Positions 32,460-42,446 are shown, counted from the first letter of the stretch. The stretch: 56,284 bases of DNA from Prosthecobacter sp. (GCF_020439865.1 NZ_JAGRPF010000153.1:1-56284), one strand, 5' to 3'. The notes: generated by a model not told the origin, from the letters alone. A program made the numbers and translations.

Positions 32460-34652
32460 TCACACACCAGCGCTGGCACGTGCGATCTTCTCGCAGTTCT
32501 GTACGTCGAGTTTGCCGGAAGCGAGGACGGGAATGTCGCTGACTCGGATCATCTTTTTGGGGATCCACAACGGCGGCATTCCTTTGTCGAGCAGGCGGTA
32601 GCGGAGGTCGAGTATTTCCTGGTGTTCGGGACCGCCGGGCATGCTCGTCAGAAGTATGAGGGCTTCGCCTTTGTCGATGTCAGGAACGCCGACAACAGCG
32701 ATTTTGCGCGCGGTTTCATTTTCGAGCCCCATGGCTTTGACGAGCGCCTCCTCGACGGTTTCATGCGGCACCATCTCACCGGCAATCTTCGAGAATCGGC
32801 TGAGGCGGCCCTCGATGTAAAGGAAGCCATCGAGATCAACGCGTCCGATGTCACCAGTGCGGAACCAGCCGTCCTGAAGCACGTCAGCAGTGCGTTTGGG
32901 GTCGTTGAGGTAACCTTCAAAAACGTTCGGTCCCTTGAACCAGATCATGCCGCTCTGATGCAGGGGGACAGGCTGGTCGTTTTCAGGATTGGTGATGCGG
33001 ACCGCCATGCCGGGAACGACGTGGCCAACGGAGCCCTGACGATGACTGGGCAACCAGGAGTAGCCGCTGTCTTCGTCGCCCAGAGGATCGGGATCAGGCA
33101 GATTCAAATTGGACGCAGGTGACGTCTCAGTCAGGCCATACCCTTCGAGCACACGAATGCCAAAGCGGGTCTCAAACGCATCCGCCACGGTGCTGGGCAG
33201 TTTCTCAGCGCCGGTGACGCAGAGTTTGATCGAAGCCAACGCCTCACGATTCACCCCGCGCAGGTAACTGCGCAGGAAAGTCGGCGTCGAGATCATGAGA
33301 GTGACACGGTATTTCTCGATGAGCTGGGCGAGTTTTTTCACCTCCAGCGGAGTCGGGTAAGTGACCAGATGCAGCCCGTAGATGATGGGAAACCAAAGGG
33401 TGACGGTGCACCCGAAGCTGTGGAAGAGCGGCAGGCAGCCCAGGATGCTGTCATTGCTCTTCATGCCGAGGCGGCTGCCGAACTGCATGACGTTGGAGAT
33501 CAGATTTCGATGAGTCAGGGCGACGCCCTTGGGCTCGCCGGAACTGCCACTGGTGAAGAGAAGAAGCGCCTCCTTGCGCCCCCCTTTCTTCGAGATGCCG
33601 AGGAGCGCAGCCAGGACGACGGAGGGCAGCACCTTGCTCAACACAAGCCACTTTGCGATTTGGAACTTCATCTTCGGCAGGAGCCGCTCAATGAGGATGA
33701 GCTGCTTGCTCGGCGGCCAGGGGAAGCTCTGCATCTTCCGCACGAAAATATCGGCGGTAAGGAAGCGGTCGATCTCGCCGCGGCGGATGGAGCTTTCAAT
33801 GGCCGCGCGTCCGGCGGTGAAATTAAGGTTCACCGGTATTTTCCCGGCCATCACGACGGCCACGTTGCAGATGAGACCACCCAGGCCTGGAGGCAGGATG
33901 ATTCCCACACGTTCTTTCTGAGTCTCGCGCTTCACCACCTGCGACAGGGCGAGCGCGGTGGCGAACACCTTGTCAAAGCGCAGGACCTTTTCGTCCTTGC
34001 CATCGACGACGCTGTTGCGCGTGCCGTGCTTTTTGAAGCCCTGAATCAAAGCGTAGCCGAGACTGAGATCGAGAGCGGGACATTCGCAGATGCTTTGCTC
34101 AGACAGCAGAAACAGACATTCCTGATAGCTTGCCAGATTGACCTCCGCTCCCTCAAGCAGCCTGCCGAAATTGAAGATCGCCTCGGCATCACTGTAGCGG
34201 CGCTCGATGGGCAATGCGGTGTCCTGACGGCGATGCACATGCATTGGCAGCACGGGAATCTCGGCCTTGAGGAGGAACTCAAGTTTCGTGCCCGGAACAG
34301 TGCTCAAGGGCGAAGTCATCGCGGCCGCTTCAGATGGAAGGTAGATGATGACCGCTCCGCTTTTGGCGGCGTCGGCCATGGCATGACGATAGGCGGACAC
34401 CTCGGTTTCCCCAGGGGTGAATTCCATTGCATGCACGCTGTCCCGCTCCAGATGCGCCCGCAGCAGCGGATGCAGGGCGGCACCTTTCTTGACCACGTAA
34501 ATGACCTCACGTTCTTCGAGGACGAGTTCCAGCCGCAGCAGATCAAAATAACCCAGCTGGCTGGGCAGAATCATGAATCCGCCGCCAGATGGCAGGTTTT
34601 CTTTGCCTAGGATGGTGAGGTCTTTGAGGGTGACGGGCTGTTCAGAGGCCAT
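32460..34652 (-). CDS. AMP-dependent fatty acid ligase with degenerate acyltransferase domain (Aas-like)
   Basis: The 730-residue protein has the two-domain plan of Aas, which joins a lysophospholipid acyltransferase to an acyl-ACP synthetase. The ligase half is intact: LFTSGSSGEPKGVALTHRN (ATP loop), GYGLTETSP, GWFRTGDIGRVD and the C-terminal catalytic lysine in ASGKLDV. The acyltransferase half looks inactive: HX4D is QX4D (PSQLGYFD; Gln32-Asp37) and the FPEG motif is LPSE. It therefore probably activates fatty acids only. Downstream, a membrane gene follows closely. ATG 34652 is the clear start. Confidence 0.85.
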   Translation of the reverse strand: MASEQPVTLKDLTILGKENLPSGGGFMILPSQLGYFDLLRLELVLEEREVIYVVKKGAALHPLLRAHLERDSVHAMEFTPGETEVSAYRHAMADAAKSGAVIIYLPSEAAAMTSPLSTVPGTKLEFLLKAEIPVLPMHVHRRQDTALPIERRYSDAEAIFNFGRLLEGAEVNLASYQECLFLLSEQSICECPALDLSLGYALIQGFKKHGTRNSVVDGKDEKVLRFDKVFATALALSQVVKRETQKERVGIILPPGLGGLICNVAVVMAGKIPVNLNFTAGRAAIESSIRRGEIDRFLTADIFVRKMQSFPWPPSKQLILIERLLPKMKFQIAKWLVLSKVLPSVVLAALLGISKKGGRKEALLLFTSGSSGEPKGVALTHRNLISNVMQFGSRLGMKSNDSILGCLPLFHSFGCTVTLWFPIIYGLHLVTYPTPLEVKKLAQLIEKYRVTLMISTPTFLRSYLRGVNREALASIKLCVTGAEKLPSTVADAFETRFGIRVLEGYGLTETSPASNLNLPDPDPLGDEDSGYSWLPSHRQGSVGHVVPGMAVRITNPENDQPVPLHQSGMIWFKGPNVFEGYLNDPKRTADVLQDGWFRTGDIGRVDLDGFLYIEGRLSRFSKIAGEMVPHETVEEALVKAMGLENETARKIAVVGVPDIDKGEALILLTSMPGGPEHQEILDLRYRLLDKGMPPLWIPKKMIRVSDIPVLASGKLDVQNCEKIARASAGV

Positions 34653-34783
34653 GATGAAGCGCGGGGTACGGTCCTACCTAAGCGGGGAGCAACGCGCATG
34701 CCAGTAGGAAAAGGGTCCCATTCTGCGGGCGACCACACGCGGTGCTTGTTCGGAGGCGAAACCAGAGGCATAGAAAACAGACC

Positions 34784-36037
34784 ATGCGCCCCCCTTCCCC
34801 ACGACCTCCCCGCCGTGATTCCGCCTCCCCGAGCACTACTCCGCCTCCAGGCAGTGAGTCGTGGCTTCGGCCTTGGGCGCAGATGAAGTATTTCTCTTTT
34901 CACCCGGCGGTGTACCCGAACATGCTCCGGGCGGTCTCCCCCGACGCGGGCCCGGGGGATCTGGTGAACGTCTATGACAAGGAAGGGCAGATTTTCGGCA
35001 GCGGCTTCTACAATCCGAAGGCCCGGGTGCCGTTGCGAGTGCTCCAGCATGGAGACGATGTGCTGAATGAAGATGCGCTCGATGCCCGGCTGGATGCCGC
35101 TCTCGACCTTCGCCTGAAAACTCTGCGTCTCAACGAAACCACGGACGCCTGGCGCGCCATTTCCTCCGATGGTGACGGCCTCAGCGGACTCGTAGTGGAC
35201 CGCTATGCCGACGTGCTGTCGATCGAAGTCACCACGCTCGGCGTCTGGCGCCGTCTGCGCCGCTGGCTGCCAAAACTGCACGCCGCACTTGGCACCTCAC
35301 AACATGTCATCGAGGTCGATGCGGACGTCGCCCGAATTGAGGCAATCCGCCACTCGGACGTGCCCGAAGCGGATGATCCCTCCCCCCGAAGCGTACGGGT
35401 GCGCGAGAATGGCGTGCGCTATCAGGTCAGTTTCGAAGACGGTCACAAGACCGGCTTCTTCTGCGACCAGCGTGACAACCGGTTCAAATTAGGCCATCTC
35501 GCACGTGGCCGCCGTGTTCTGGACTTGTGCAGCTACACGGGAGGGTTTGCCCTGAGCGCAAAAGTCCTCGGGGGCTGCGAAGACGTCACCGGAGTCGATC
35601 TCGACGAGAAAGCCATCGCGCAGGCGAAGAAGAACGCCGATCTGAACCAGGTCCGCATCGACTGGGTGCATGGCGACACCTTCACCTGGGGCCGTCAGAT
35701 GCAACAAAATGGGAAACAATGGGACGCCGTCGTGCTCGATCCGCCCAAACTTGTCTTCTCCCGTGATGCTGAGGAAGGCCAGCTCGGCCGCAACAAATAC
35801 TACGACATGAACGCCGTCGCACTCGGCCTGCTGGAACGAGGCGGCCTCTTTGTCACCTGCTCCTGCTCCGGTTTGCTCGATGTCGCCGAGTTTGAAGACA
35901 TTGTCATGCGCGCCGCCCACCGCAACAAGCGCCGCCTGCAGATCCTCGACCGTACCGGAGCCGGAGCGGACCACCCTGTGATGTCCAACTGCCCCGAGAG
36001 CCGTTATTTGAAGGTGCTGTGGTGTCTTGCTTGGTGA
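34784..36037 (+). CDS. RlmI-like class I rRNA large-subunit methyltransferase
   Basis: This 417-residue protein resembles RlmI, which methylates cytosine 1962 of 23S rRNA (m5C). It has a PUA-like N-terminal domain (HPAVYPNMLRAV, VNVYDKEGQIFGSGFYNPKA), then the Rossmann methyltransferase with GHKTGFFCDQRDNR, LDLCSYTGGFALSA (SAM loop), GVDLDEKAIAQAKKN, VLDPPKLVFS and TCSCSGLL. The start is uncertain: ATG 34784 adds a Pro/Ser-rich leader, whereas ATG 34883 (MKYFSF) trims the PUA strand; neither has a strong ribosome site. Divergent from the Aas-like gene. Confidence 0.88.
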   Translation: MRPPSPRPPRRDSASPSTTPPPGSESWLRPWAQMKYFSFHPAVYPNMLRAVSPDAGPGDLVNVYDKEGQIFGSGFYNPKARVPLRVLQHGDDVLNEDALDARLDAALDLRLKTLRLNETTDAWRAISSDGDGLSGLVVDRYADVLSIEVTTLGVWRRLRRWLPKLHAALGTSQHVIEVDADVARIEAIRHSDVPEADDPSPRSVRVRENGVRYQVSFEDGHKTGFFCDQRDNRFKLGHLARGRRVLDLCSYTGGFALSAKVLGGCEDVTGVDLDEKAIAQAKKNADLNQVRIDWVHGDTFTWGRQMQQNGKQWDAVVLDPPKLVFSRDAEEGQLGRNKYYDMNAVALGLLERGGLFVTCSCSGLLDVAEFEDIVMRAAHRNKRRLQILDRTGAGADHPVMSNCPESRYLKVLWCLAW

Positions 36038-36112
36038 CGGCGCGTGCGGAGGCTCGAATCCGTTACAGGTTTCCTTTGCTACCTTATTCTGACTGTTTAC
36101 TCTGAACGTCCC

Positions 36113-37954
36113 ATGAATCCAGAGGTGCAAAACATCGTGGCCGCAGGCAAGCTTCCGGCTGCTGACGGCGAAAAACTTTCCAAACTCGAACCCGGAACCT
36201 TCTGCCTCCACAAGAGCTGGGGTGTCGGCCGAATCGCCGAATGGGATCTGCTGGGAGACCGCATTCTCATCGACTTCGAAGGGAAACCCGGCCATCCGCT
36301 TAAGCTCTCCTTTGCCATCAGTTCGCTGGAGATCATCCCGTCCGACCACATCCTGGCCCGCCGTCTTGCAGATCTTGACGGACTCAAGGAAATGGCCGCC
36401 AAGAACGCTCCGGGTCTGGTGGAACTCGCCCTCAAGAGCAGCGGCAACACGCTTCACCTCGACGATCTCGAGAAGCTGCTCAAAGGCCGCATCATCGCCG
36501 ATGCCGACTACAAGAAATGGTGGGAAGCTGCCAAACGTGCGCTCAAAACGCACCGCCACATCGTCGTCCCCGCCAAACGCTCCGAAAAGCTTGTGCTGCG
36601 CGACCAGGCGGAGAACGCCGGCACCCAGATGGTAAGGTCCTTCCTCGCCGCACGCGACCTGAAGGGCAAGCTCGCCACGCTGGCCAGCATTCAGAAGGAC
36701 ATCGATCTCTTCGGCGATCCCAAGACCGAACTGGTCCCCGTTTTCCAGGACATCTCCGACTCCGCCCGCAAGAGCGTGAAGCTGAACCTCAAAGAATGCC
36801 TGCAGCTCCTGCTGGCACGCGATGAACTGGTCGAAAACCTCGGCACCACTGCCCCGATGGGCTCGATGAAGATCTCCGATCTCATCTGCGAAACCAAGGA
36901 GGTCCTTGCCGACTCCATCAAAGGTCTCTCCGCCGGCATGCTGGGCCGGATTTACCGTGCCTTCCCCGAGGCGTTCCCGAGCCGTGCCTGGGTTCCAGAA
37001 ATCCTGATTCATCTAACCAAGACGGGCGGACGCGCCGTCGCTGAAATCGCGACAGTTCTCGACGCCAATGACGAACTCGACGTGCTGGCCGACGCGCTGA
37101 AAAAATCCCTGCGCAACCGCATGCTCTCAGCAGACCTTCTGATCTGGATGGCCCGCGAACGCAAAGGCCTGGCCGAATCCGTTTTCGACATCGATCTCGG
37201 CCATGCCATCCTCGGTGTCATCGAAAGTGATCACATGGAAGGCGGCCCCAAACGCACGGGCCGGCTTCAAGATCTCCTCTCCGATGACAAAACGCTGCTG
37301 GGCGAACTGGTGACGGACGCTGAAGACGAAGATGTGCGGTTGCTCGCCAAGCGTCTAATCAACGGCTCCCACTTCGACGAACTCACACGCCGCTCCCTCA
37401 TGGCACGCATCATCAAGGCACGTCCTGAGATGGAATCCATGATGGATGATAGCGCAGGTGCCCACAAAAACGATGCGCTCATCGCGTCCTGGGAAAGCCT
37501 CGAGCGGAAGAAGCAGGAACTCGAGGACCTGGTCAACGTCAAGATCCCCGAGAACAAACGCGAAATCCAGATCGCCCGCGACGAAGGAGACCTGCGCGAA
37601 AACGGCGGTTACAAGGCAGCCCGTGACCAGCAGTCCGTCCTTCTGCGCATGCAGGGCAAGCTTGAGCGCGAACTGCGCAACGCCCGCGGCACCGACTTCG
37701 CGAACGTCCCGACTGACAAAGTCGGCATCGGCACGATCGTCGACGTCGAAGACATTCCCTCCGGCGAAAAGGAAACTTTTACCATTCTCGGAGCTTGGGA
37801 TGGAGACTTGGACCTGAACATTATCAGCTACCTCTCCGAGTCCGCCAAAGCTCTGATTGGCAAGGCCGTCGGTGAGGAGCTTGAACTGCCCACTGACAGC
37901 CACCACGGCAGCCGCAAGGCCAAAGTCACCGCCATCCGCGCGTACAAGCAGTAG
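36113..37954 (+). CDS. greA: GreA-type transcription elongation factor with long N-terminal extension
   Basis: This 613-residue protein ends in a Gre domain: the coiled coil IARDEGDLRENGGYKAARDQQ (acidic tip Asp/Glu, about 493-498) that reaches the RNA polymerase active site to stimulate cleavage of backtracked RNA, and a C-terminal FKBP-like domain (VGIGTIVDVEDIPS to ESAKALIGKAVGEE). The first about 450 residues are mostly helical and not part of bacterial GreA (about 158 aa). Chlamydial GreA is similarly about 715 residues, which points to a PVC trait. The start ATG 36113 (MNPEVQNIVAAG) avoids an upstream hydrophobic leader. Confidence 0.9.
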   Translation: MNPEVQNIVAAGKLPAADGEKLSKLEPGTFCLHKSWGVGRIAEWDLLGDRILIDFEGKPGHPLKLSFAISSLEIIPSDHILARRLADLDGLKEMAAKNAPGLVELALKSSGNTLHLDDLEKLLKGRIIADADYKKWWEAAKRALKTHRHIVVPAKRSEKLVLRDQAENAGTQMVRSFLAARDLKGKLATLASIQKDIDLFGDPKTELVPVFQDISDSARKSVKLNLKECLQLLLARDELVENLGTTAPMGSMKISDLICETKEVLADSIKGLSAGMLGRIYRAFPEAFPSRAWVPEILIHLTKTGGRAVAEIATVLDANDELDVLADALKKSLRNRMLSADLLIWMARERKGLAESVFDIDLGHAILGVIESDHMEGGPKRTGRLQDLLSDDKTLLGELVTDAEDEDVRLLAKRLINGSHFDELTRRSLMARIIKARPEMESMMDDSAGAHKNDALIASWESLERKKQELEDLVNVKIPENKREIQIARDEGDLRENGGYKAARDQQSVLLRMQGKLERELRNARGTDFANVPTDKVGIGTIVDVEDIPSGEKETFTILGAWDGDLDLNIISYLSESAKALIGKAVGEELELPTDSHHGSRKAKVTAIRAYKQ

Positions 37955-38105
37955 TCCTCCGCCCCCTCCCCACCCTAAATAGCTGCATCACCCGGTCAAA
38001 ACAGGTGGGGCAGCCGCAAGGACAAGCAGGATTCCACGCCGGTAAATCCAGCGTGATATTTGTTGTTTTATCATTACGTTTTTGTTGTCCCCCAACACAC
38101 GTTCG

Positions 38106-39428
38106 ATGCCCCCTTCAAAAACCTTACGACCAGCCCGCAAGCCGAACCTCATAAATTGTCTTGCCGGGTGCGCCCTTTTCCTGCCTTTCCTGTCTATCTC
38201 GCAAGGACAGATCACCAGCGCGGAGAACCTCAGTGTCATTCTTGGTGGCACCAAGAGCACACCAGTTCAGGAATCCGCCAAAGACCACCAATCCGAAGGC
38301 AATCCCCCTGGCGTTTTCGAAGCCAACCCCGGTCCATGGGGAAAGCTGCTGTGCGCCTACATCTATTTGGAAGCTCCGCAAACATTCGTCGAGAGCTTTC
38401 CGCTGCCGAGTCCGGTTCCTCGCTGGACCTTCCCGGCATCCAGTTTTGCCAGCTTGCCTGACTTCTTTGCCAAAGCCGGGCTCTCTGAATCATTTATTTC
38501 GAAGATGTTCTCCCCGCAGCATGTCGTGAAGGACGGTGATTACGTGCACCTTCTTCCTCCGATAGCGGAACTGGAAAGCATGTCTCCGGAGGTGCGCACC
38601 ACGATCTATACGGAACTGTCCAAATATCCGGAGAATGAGTATCATGCGAGTCCGGTTCTCATCATCGGCACCACTGTTGAAGAATGGTACAAGGGCAGCA
38701 AGTTGCGTCCGGAAATTGTCAGCAAAATCAAGCAGCTCAGTTATACACGCGGTGAAACCACCGCATTCAGTGACATTCCCCTTCTGCTCAATTACGCGGA
38801 ATCTGACTCGGAGGCGCGCTCCATCTTTAAAGCATGCACCCGCACCCGGAACCTCATGGTTCGCCTCAAACTAAACAAGAACTCGAATGCCGAGGAAATC
38901 GTCCGCTACTGGACCTTCGGTGTTGGCATTCGACGCAAAGATCTCGAACCGCTGGTTCAGTCGGTGATCGAACTCGATGGCGTCGATGACATCGGCATCT
39001 CCCACCTCCTGCCGGCGCTGGCGCGCAAGCTCCTCTACACCTATCCGGGTCTGGACATGGCCAAGAACGGCATCATGCCGGACTGTCACTGGACGTCGCT
39101 CAACTTCTTCAATTACGAACCTCACGAATACCTGCTGGACGCCCGCCTAGCGACCAGCCAAGTCCTCGAGCAGTTCACTCCGGTGGATCCCCCTTACCAA
39201 TATGGGGACATCCTTTTCTTTCTAGACAACACCACCGGCGACGCCTTCCACTCCTGCGTCCATTTGGCGGACAATATCGTGTTCACCAAAAACGGGCGAA
39301 ACATCCTGTCCCCTTGGGTGATCATGCGTCTTGAAGATGTGGAAAAGGTCTATCTTTACCAAGGTACCGGTCATGTACAGGGATTCCGCCGCAAGGACAT
39401 CGCTGCTGAGAAGGCAGCGAGCCAGTGA
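38106..39428 (+). CDS. Secreted protein, possible NlpC/P60-like cysteine peptidase
   Basis: This 440-residue protein has a signal peptide after a basic start (CLAGCALFLPFLSISQG). Most of it is helical and unrecognised. The C-terminus contains a candidate catalytic Cys in PDCHWTSLNFF (Cys327) and, 50-60 residues on, YGDILFFLDN, FHSCVHLADNIVF (His382 and His386) and SPWVIMR; this order of Cys, GDxxxF and His is what papain-like NlpC/P60 folds show. I infer a peptidase fold only from this spacing. ATG 38106 is preferred to TTG 38082. Location follows greA after an AT-rich gap. Confidence 0.6.
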   Translation: MPPSKTLRPARKPNLINCLAGCALFLPFLSISQGQITSAENLSVILGGTKSTPVQESAKDHQSEGNPPGVFEANPGPWGKLLCAYIYLEAPQTFVESFPLPSPVPRWTFPASSFASLPDFFAKAGLSESFISKMFSPQHVVKDGDYVHLLPPIAELESMSPEVRTTIYTELSKYPENEYHASPVLIIGTTVEEWYKGSKLRPEIVSKIKQLSYTRGETTAFSDIPLLLNYAESDSEARSIFKACTRTRNLMVRLKLNKNSNAEEIVRYWTFGVGIRRKDLEPLVQSVIELDGVDDIGISHLLPALARKLLYTYPGLDMAKNGIMPDCHWTSLNFFNYEPHEYLLDARLATSQVLEQFTPVDPPYQYGDILFFLDNTTGDAFHSCVHLADNIVFTKNGRNILSPWVIMRLEDVEKVYLYQGTGHVQGFRRKDIAAEKAASQ

Positions 39429-39510
39429 GCCGAACGCAGCCTGTATTTCATCCGGATTACCGGTGATGATGCAATGAACCTGTGGCCGAAGGCGTTAAGC
39501 CCGAACCACC

Positions 39511-40395
39511 ATGTCCTCACGTCGCCATTTCCTCCACACCGTCCTCGGCACTTCTGCCGCCGCAGCCTTCGCCGCCGACTCCAAGCTCACCTACAAGGGT
39601 GAAAACATCCAGTTTGGCCTCGTAACTTACATGTGGGGCGCGGACTGGGATCTGCCCACTCTGATCAAGAACTGTGAAACCGCCGGAGTGCTTGCCGTTG
39701 AACTTCGTGTCGAGCACGCGCACAAGGTAGACATCTCGCTCACTCCCGAGCAGCGCCAGGAGGTGCGCCGTCGTTTTGACGATTCACCTGTCAAGGTTCT
39801 CGGCATGGGCACCAATTTCGAGTTTCACTCGCCCAAAGAGGACGAACTGAAAAAGAACATCGAAGGGGCCAAGGCCTACATCAAACTCGGCCACGACATC
39901 GGCGGCAGCGGTATCAAGGTGAAACCGAATGCATTGCCGAAAGAAGTCCCGGTGGAGCAAACCCTCGCCCAAATCGGTAAAGCACTTGCTGAATTGGGCG
40001 ACTACGCCCTCGGGTTCGGTCAGGAAATCCGGCTCGAAGTGCATGGCAAAGAGACCTCCAATCTTAGCCATATCCAGACGATCATGCAGGCGGCCGCACG
40101 CGACAACGTTCGCGTTTGCTGGAACTCCAATGCCGAAGACCTCTCTGGTGACGGGATCGAGGCCAATTTCGCCAAGGTCAAAGATTACCTCGGACACACG
40201 GTGCACATCCGCGAGGTGAACACGGGCGACTATCCGTATGACAAACTGGCCCGGCTGCTCGTAGAAGCCGACTATGAGGGCTTCGTCTGCCTCGAAGCAC
40301 GTGCCAAGCAGGAAGACCGTGTCGCAGCGCTTGCCGAGCAGCGCCAGCTCTTCCAAAACCTCGTCACCGAGGCACGCAAGACCGTCAAGGACTAG
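39511..40395 (+). CDS. Secreted sugar-phosphate isomerase/epimerase-like TIM-barrel protein
   Basis: A 294-residue protein with a Tat-type leader (SSRRHFLHTVLGTSAAAAF) and a xylose-isomerase-like barrel: FGLVTYMWGADWDLPTLIKN, LAVELRVEHAHKVDI, GSGIKVKPNALPK, IRLEVHGKET, VRVCWNSNAEDLSGDG and HIREVNT, with FVCLEARAK at the last strand. Metal ligands of the family are carried by such Glu, Asp and His residues. Export by Tat suggests cofactor or metal loading in the cytoplasm. Substrate is unknown; these proteins are frequent in sugar catabolism of this phylum. Confidence 0.85.
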   Translation: MSSRRHFLHTVLGTSAAAAFAADSKLTYKGENIQFGLVTYMWGADWDLPTLIKNCETAGVLAVELRVEHAHKVDISLTPEQRQEVRRRFDDSPVKVLGMGTNFEFHSPKEDELKKNIEGAKAYIKLGHDIGGSGIKVKPNALPKEVPVEQTLAQIGKALAELGDYALGFGQEIRLEVHGKETSNLSHIQTIMQAAARDNVRVCWNSNAEDLSGDGIEANFAKVKDYLGHTVHIREVNTGDYPYDKLARLLVEADYEGFVCLEARAKQEDRVAALAEQRQLFQNLVTEARKTVKD

Positions 40396-40516
40396 GCGCC
40401 AGCGCCACCAGACAGGAGTTCCCTTTCGGAAGTACCGTGCTTGCCTCATGGAACCGGAGTTGTGGACACATCCTTGACTCCCCCTTCCCCTTCTGCCATT
40501 TCACGCAGTTGCGATC

Positions 40517-40550
40517 GTCATTTCCCATTCCCATTTCGTCATTCTCCATG
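40517..40550. repeat. Weak CATT-periodic stretch before the topoisomerase gene
   Basis: CATTTCC, CATTCC, CATTTCGT and CATTCTC words recur at 6-8 bp spacing, ending at the ATG of the next gene. It is only approximately 7-bp periodic and is probably a degenerate relative of the heptamer arrays, or chance. Confidence 0.3.
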
Positions 40551-42446
40551 GCCACACCAGCCCCTGCACACGGTTACACTGAAGACTCCATCAAATCCCT
40601 CGACTGGCGCGAGCACATCCGTCTCCGACCCGGCATGTACATCGGCAAGCTGGGCGACGGTTCCCTCCCCGAGGACGGCATCTACGTGCTGCTCAAGGAA
40701 GTGCTCGACAACTGCATCGACGAGCACGTCATGGGCTTCGGCAATACCATCGAGATCAGCATCACCGAAGATCAAACCGTCACCGTGCGCGACTACGGCC
40801 GCGGAATTCCGCTGGGCAAGCTGATGGAATGCGCCGCGCAGATCAACACAGGCGCCAAGTACGACAGTGAGGTCTTCAAGCGCTCCGTCGGCCTCAACGG
40901 CGTCGGCATCAAGGCGGTCAACGCCCTCTCCGAGTTCTTCGAGATTCAGGCGATCCGTGAAAAACAGACCCGCTCCATCGAATTCAGCCAAGGCCTCGTC
41001 GTTTACGACATGGGCAAGCCCAAGGCCTGCGACGAGCCTGACGGCACGCGCATCGCCTTCCGCGCCGACGCAGAGAGCTTTGCCGAGGACACTCATTTCC
41101 GTCTCGATTTCGTGCGCGAGATGCTGCGTTTCTACGCCTGGCTGAACCCCGGCCTCACCATCATCCTCAACGGCGAAAAGTTTAAGTCCAAGGACGGCCT
41201 GATGGATCTCATCCGCGCCAAGCTCACCGAGGAGCCGCAGTACCCCATCATCCATCTCGAAGGCAAGGACGTGGAGGTGGCCTTCACGCACGGCACCGGC
41301 TACGGCGAGGAGTACTACAGCTTCGTCAACGGCCAGCACACCACCCAGGGGGGCACCCACCTCGCCGCTTTCCGTGAAGCCATCGTGCAGGAGTGCCGTG
41401 AGTTCTTCAAAAAGCAGTACGACCCAGCCGACGTGCGCGGCAGCATCATCGCCGCCGTCAGCGTCAAGGTGCAGGAGCCTGTCTTCGAGTCGCAGACCAA
41501 GACCAAGCTCGGATCCACCCACATGGAGCCGAACGGGCGCAACCTTCGCGGCCACATCACGAGCGTCATCGCCGCCCAGCTCGACAACTTCCTCCATAAG
41601 CATGCCGACATCGCCAAGTCGCTGCAGGAGAAGATCAACTCCAACGAAAAGGAGCGGAAGGAAATCAGCGGCATCCAAAAGGCCGCCCGCGAAAACGCCC
41701 GAAAGGCCAAGGTTTGCAACAAGAAGCTCCGCGACTGCCGCGTCCACTTCGACACCAAGGACAAACGCCGCGACGACAGCACCCTCTTCATCACCGAAGG
41801 TGACAGTGCCTCCGGCAGCATCACCAAGAGCCGCGATGTCGAGACGCAGGCCGTTTTCAGCCTGCGAGGAAAGCCCCTCAATTGTTTCGGTCTCACCCGC
41901 AAGGTCGTCTATGAAAACGAGGAGTTTTACCTCCTGGCAAACGCCCTGCAGATCGAAGAGGACCTCGAAGAACTCCGCTTCAACCGCGTCGTGCTCGCCA
42001 CCGATGCTGATGTGGACGGCATGCACATCCGTCTGTTGATGATCACCTACTTCCTGCAGTTCTTCCCAGAACTCGTGCGCAAAGGCCACCTCTATATCCT
42101 GCAGACGCCGCTCTTTCGCGTCCGCAACAAGCGGGAGACCTACTACTGCTATAGCGATGAGGAGCGCCAGCGCGCCATCCACCGCTGCGGTAAGTCCGCC
42201 GAGATCACCCGCTTCAAAGGCCTCGGCGAAATCTCCCCCGACGAGTTCAAGCACTTCATCGGCCCCCACATGCGCCTCGAACCTGTCACCATGCCCGAGC
42301 AGAAGAGCATCAAGGAGATGCTCACGTTCTACATGGGCAAAAACACACCCGAACGCCAGACCTACATCGTCGAGAACCTCCGCATCGAGGAAGAGCTCGA
42401 ATTCAAGGGCGAAGCCAAGTCCGAGGAACTGGCCGAGGCTGCGTAA
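40548..42446 (+). CDS. Type IIA DNA topoisomerase B subunit (ParE-like)
   Basis: This 632-residue GHKL ATPase/TOPRIM subunit starts MATPAPAHGYTEDSIKSLDW. The ATP site shows IRLRPGMYIGKLGDG, VLDNCIDEHVMG, RDYGRGIPLG and VGLNGVGIKAVNAL; the TOPRIM centre is LFITEGDSASG and ATDADVDGMHIR. The EHIRLRPGMYIGKLGDG form is nearer ParE of some phyla than GyrB. The A subunit is not adjacent, so the holoenzyme partner must be encoded elsewhere. ATG 40548 was chosen from the conserved start; upstream frame has no homology. A strong terminator follows. Confidence 0.92.
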   Translation: MATPAPAHGYTEDSIKSLDWREHIRLRPGMYIGKLGDGSLPEDGIYVLLKEVLDNCIDEHVMGFGNTIEISITEDQTVTVRDYGRGIPLGKLMECAAQINTGAKYDSEVFKRSVGLNGVGIKAVNALSEFFEIQAIREKQTRSIEFSQGLVVYDMGKPKACDEPDGTRIAFRADAESFAEDTHFRLDFVREMLRFYAWLNPGLTIILNGEKFKSKDGLMDLIRAKLTEEPQYPIIHLEGKDVEVAFTHGTGYGEEYYSFVNGQHTTQGGTHLAAFREAIVQECREFFKKQYDPADVRGSIIAAVSVKVQEPVFESQTKTKLGSTHMEPNGRNLRGHITSVIAAQLDNFLHKHADIAKSLQEKINSNEKERKEISGIQKAARENARKAKVCNKKLRDCRVHFDTKDKRRDDSTLFITEGDSASGSITKSRDVETQAVFSLRGKPLNCFGLTRKVVYENEEFYLLANALQIEEDLEELRFNRVVLATDADVDGMHIRLLMITYFLQFFPELVRKGHLYILQTPLFRVRNKRETYYCYSDEERQRAIHRCGKSAEITRFKGLGEISPDEFKHFIGPHMRLEPVTMPEQKSIKEMLTFYMGKNTPERQTYIVENLRIEEELEFKGEAKSEELAEAA

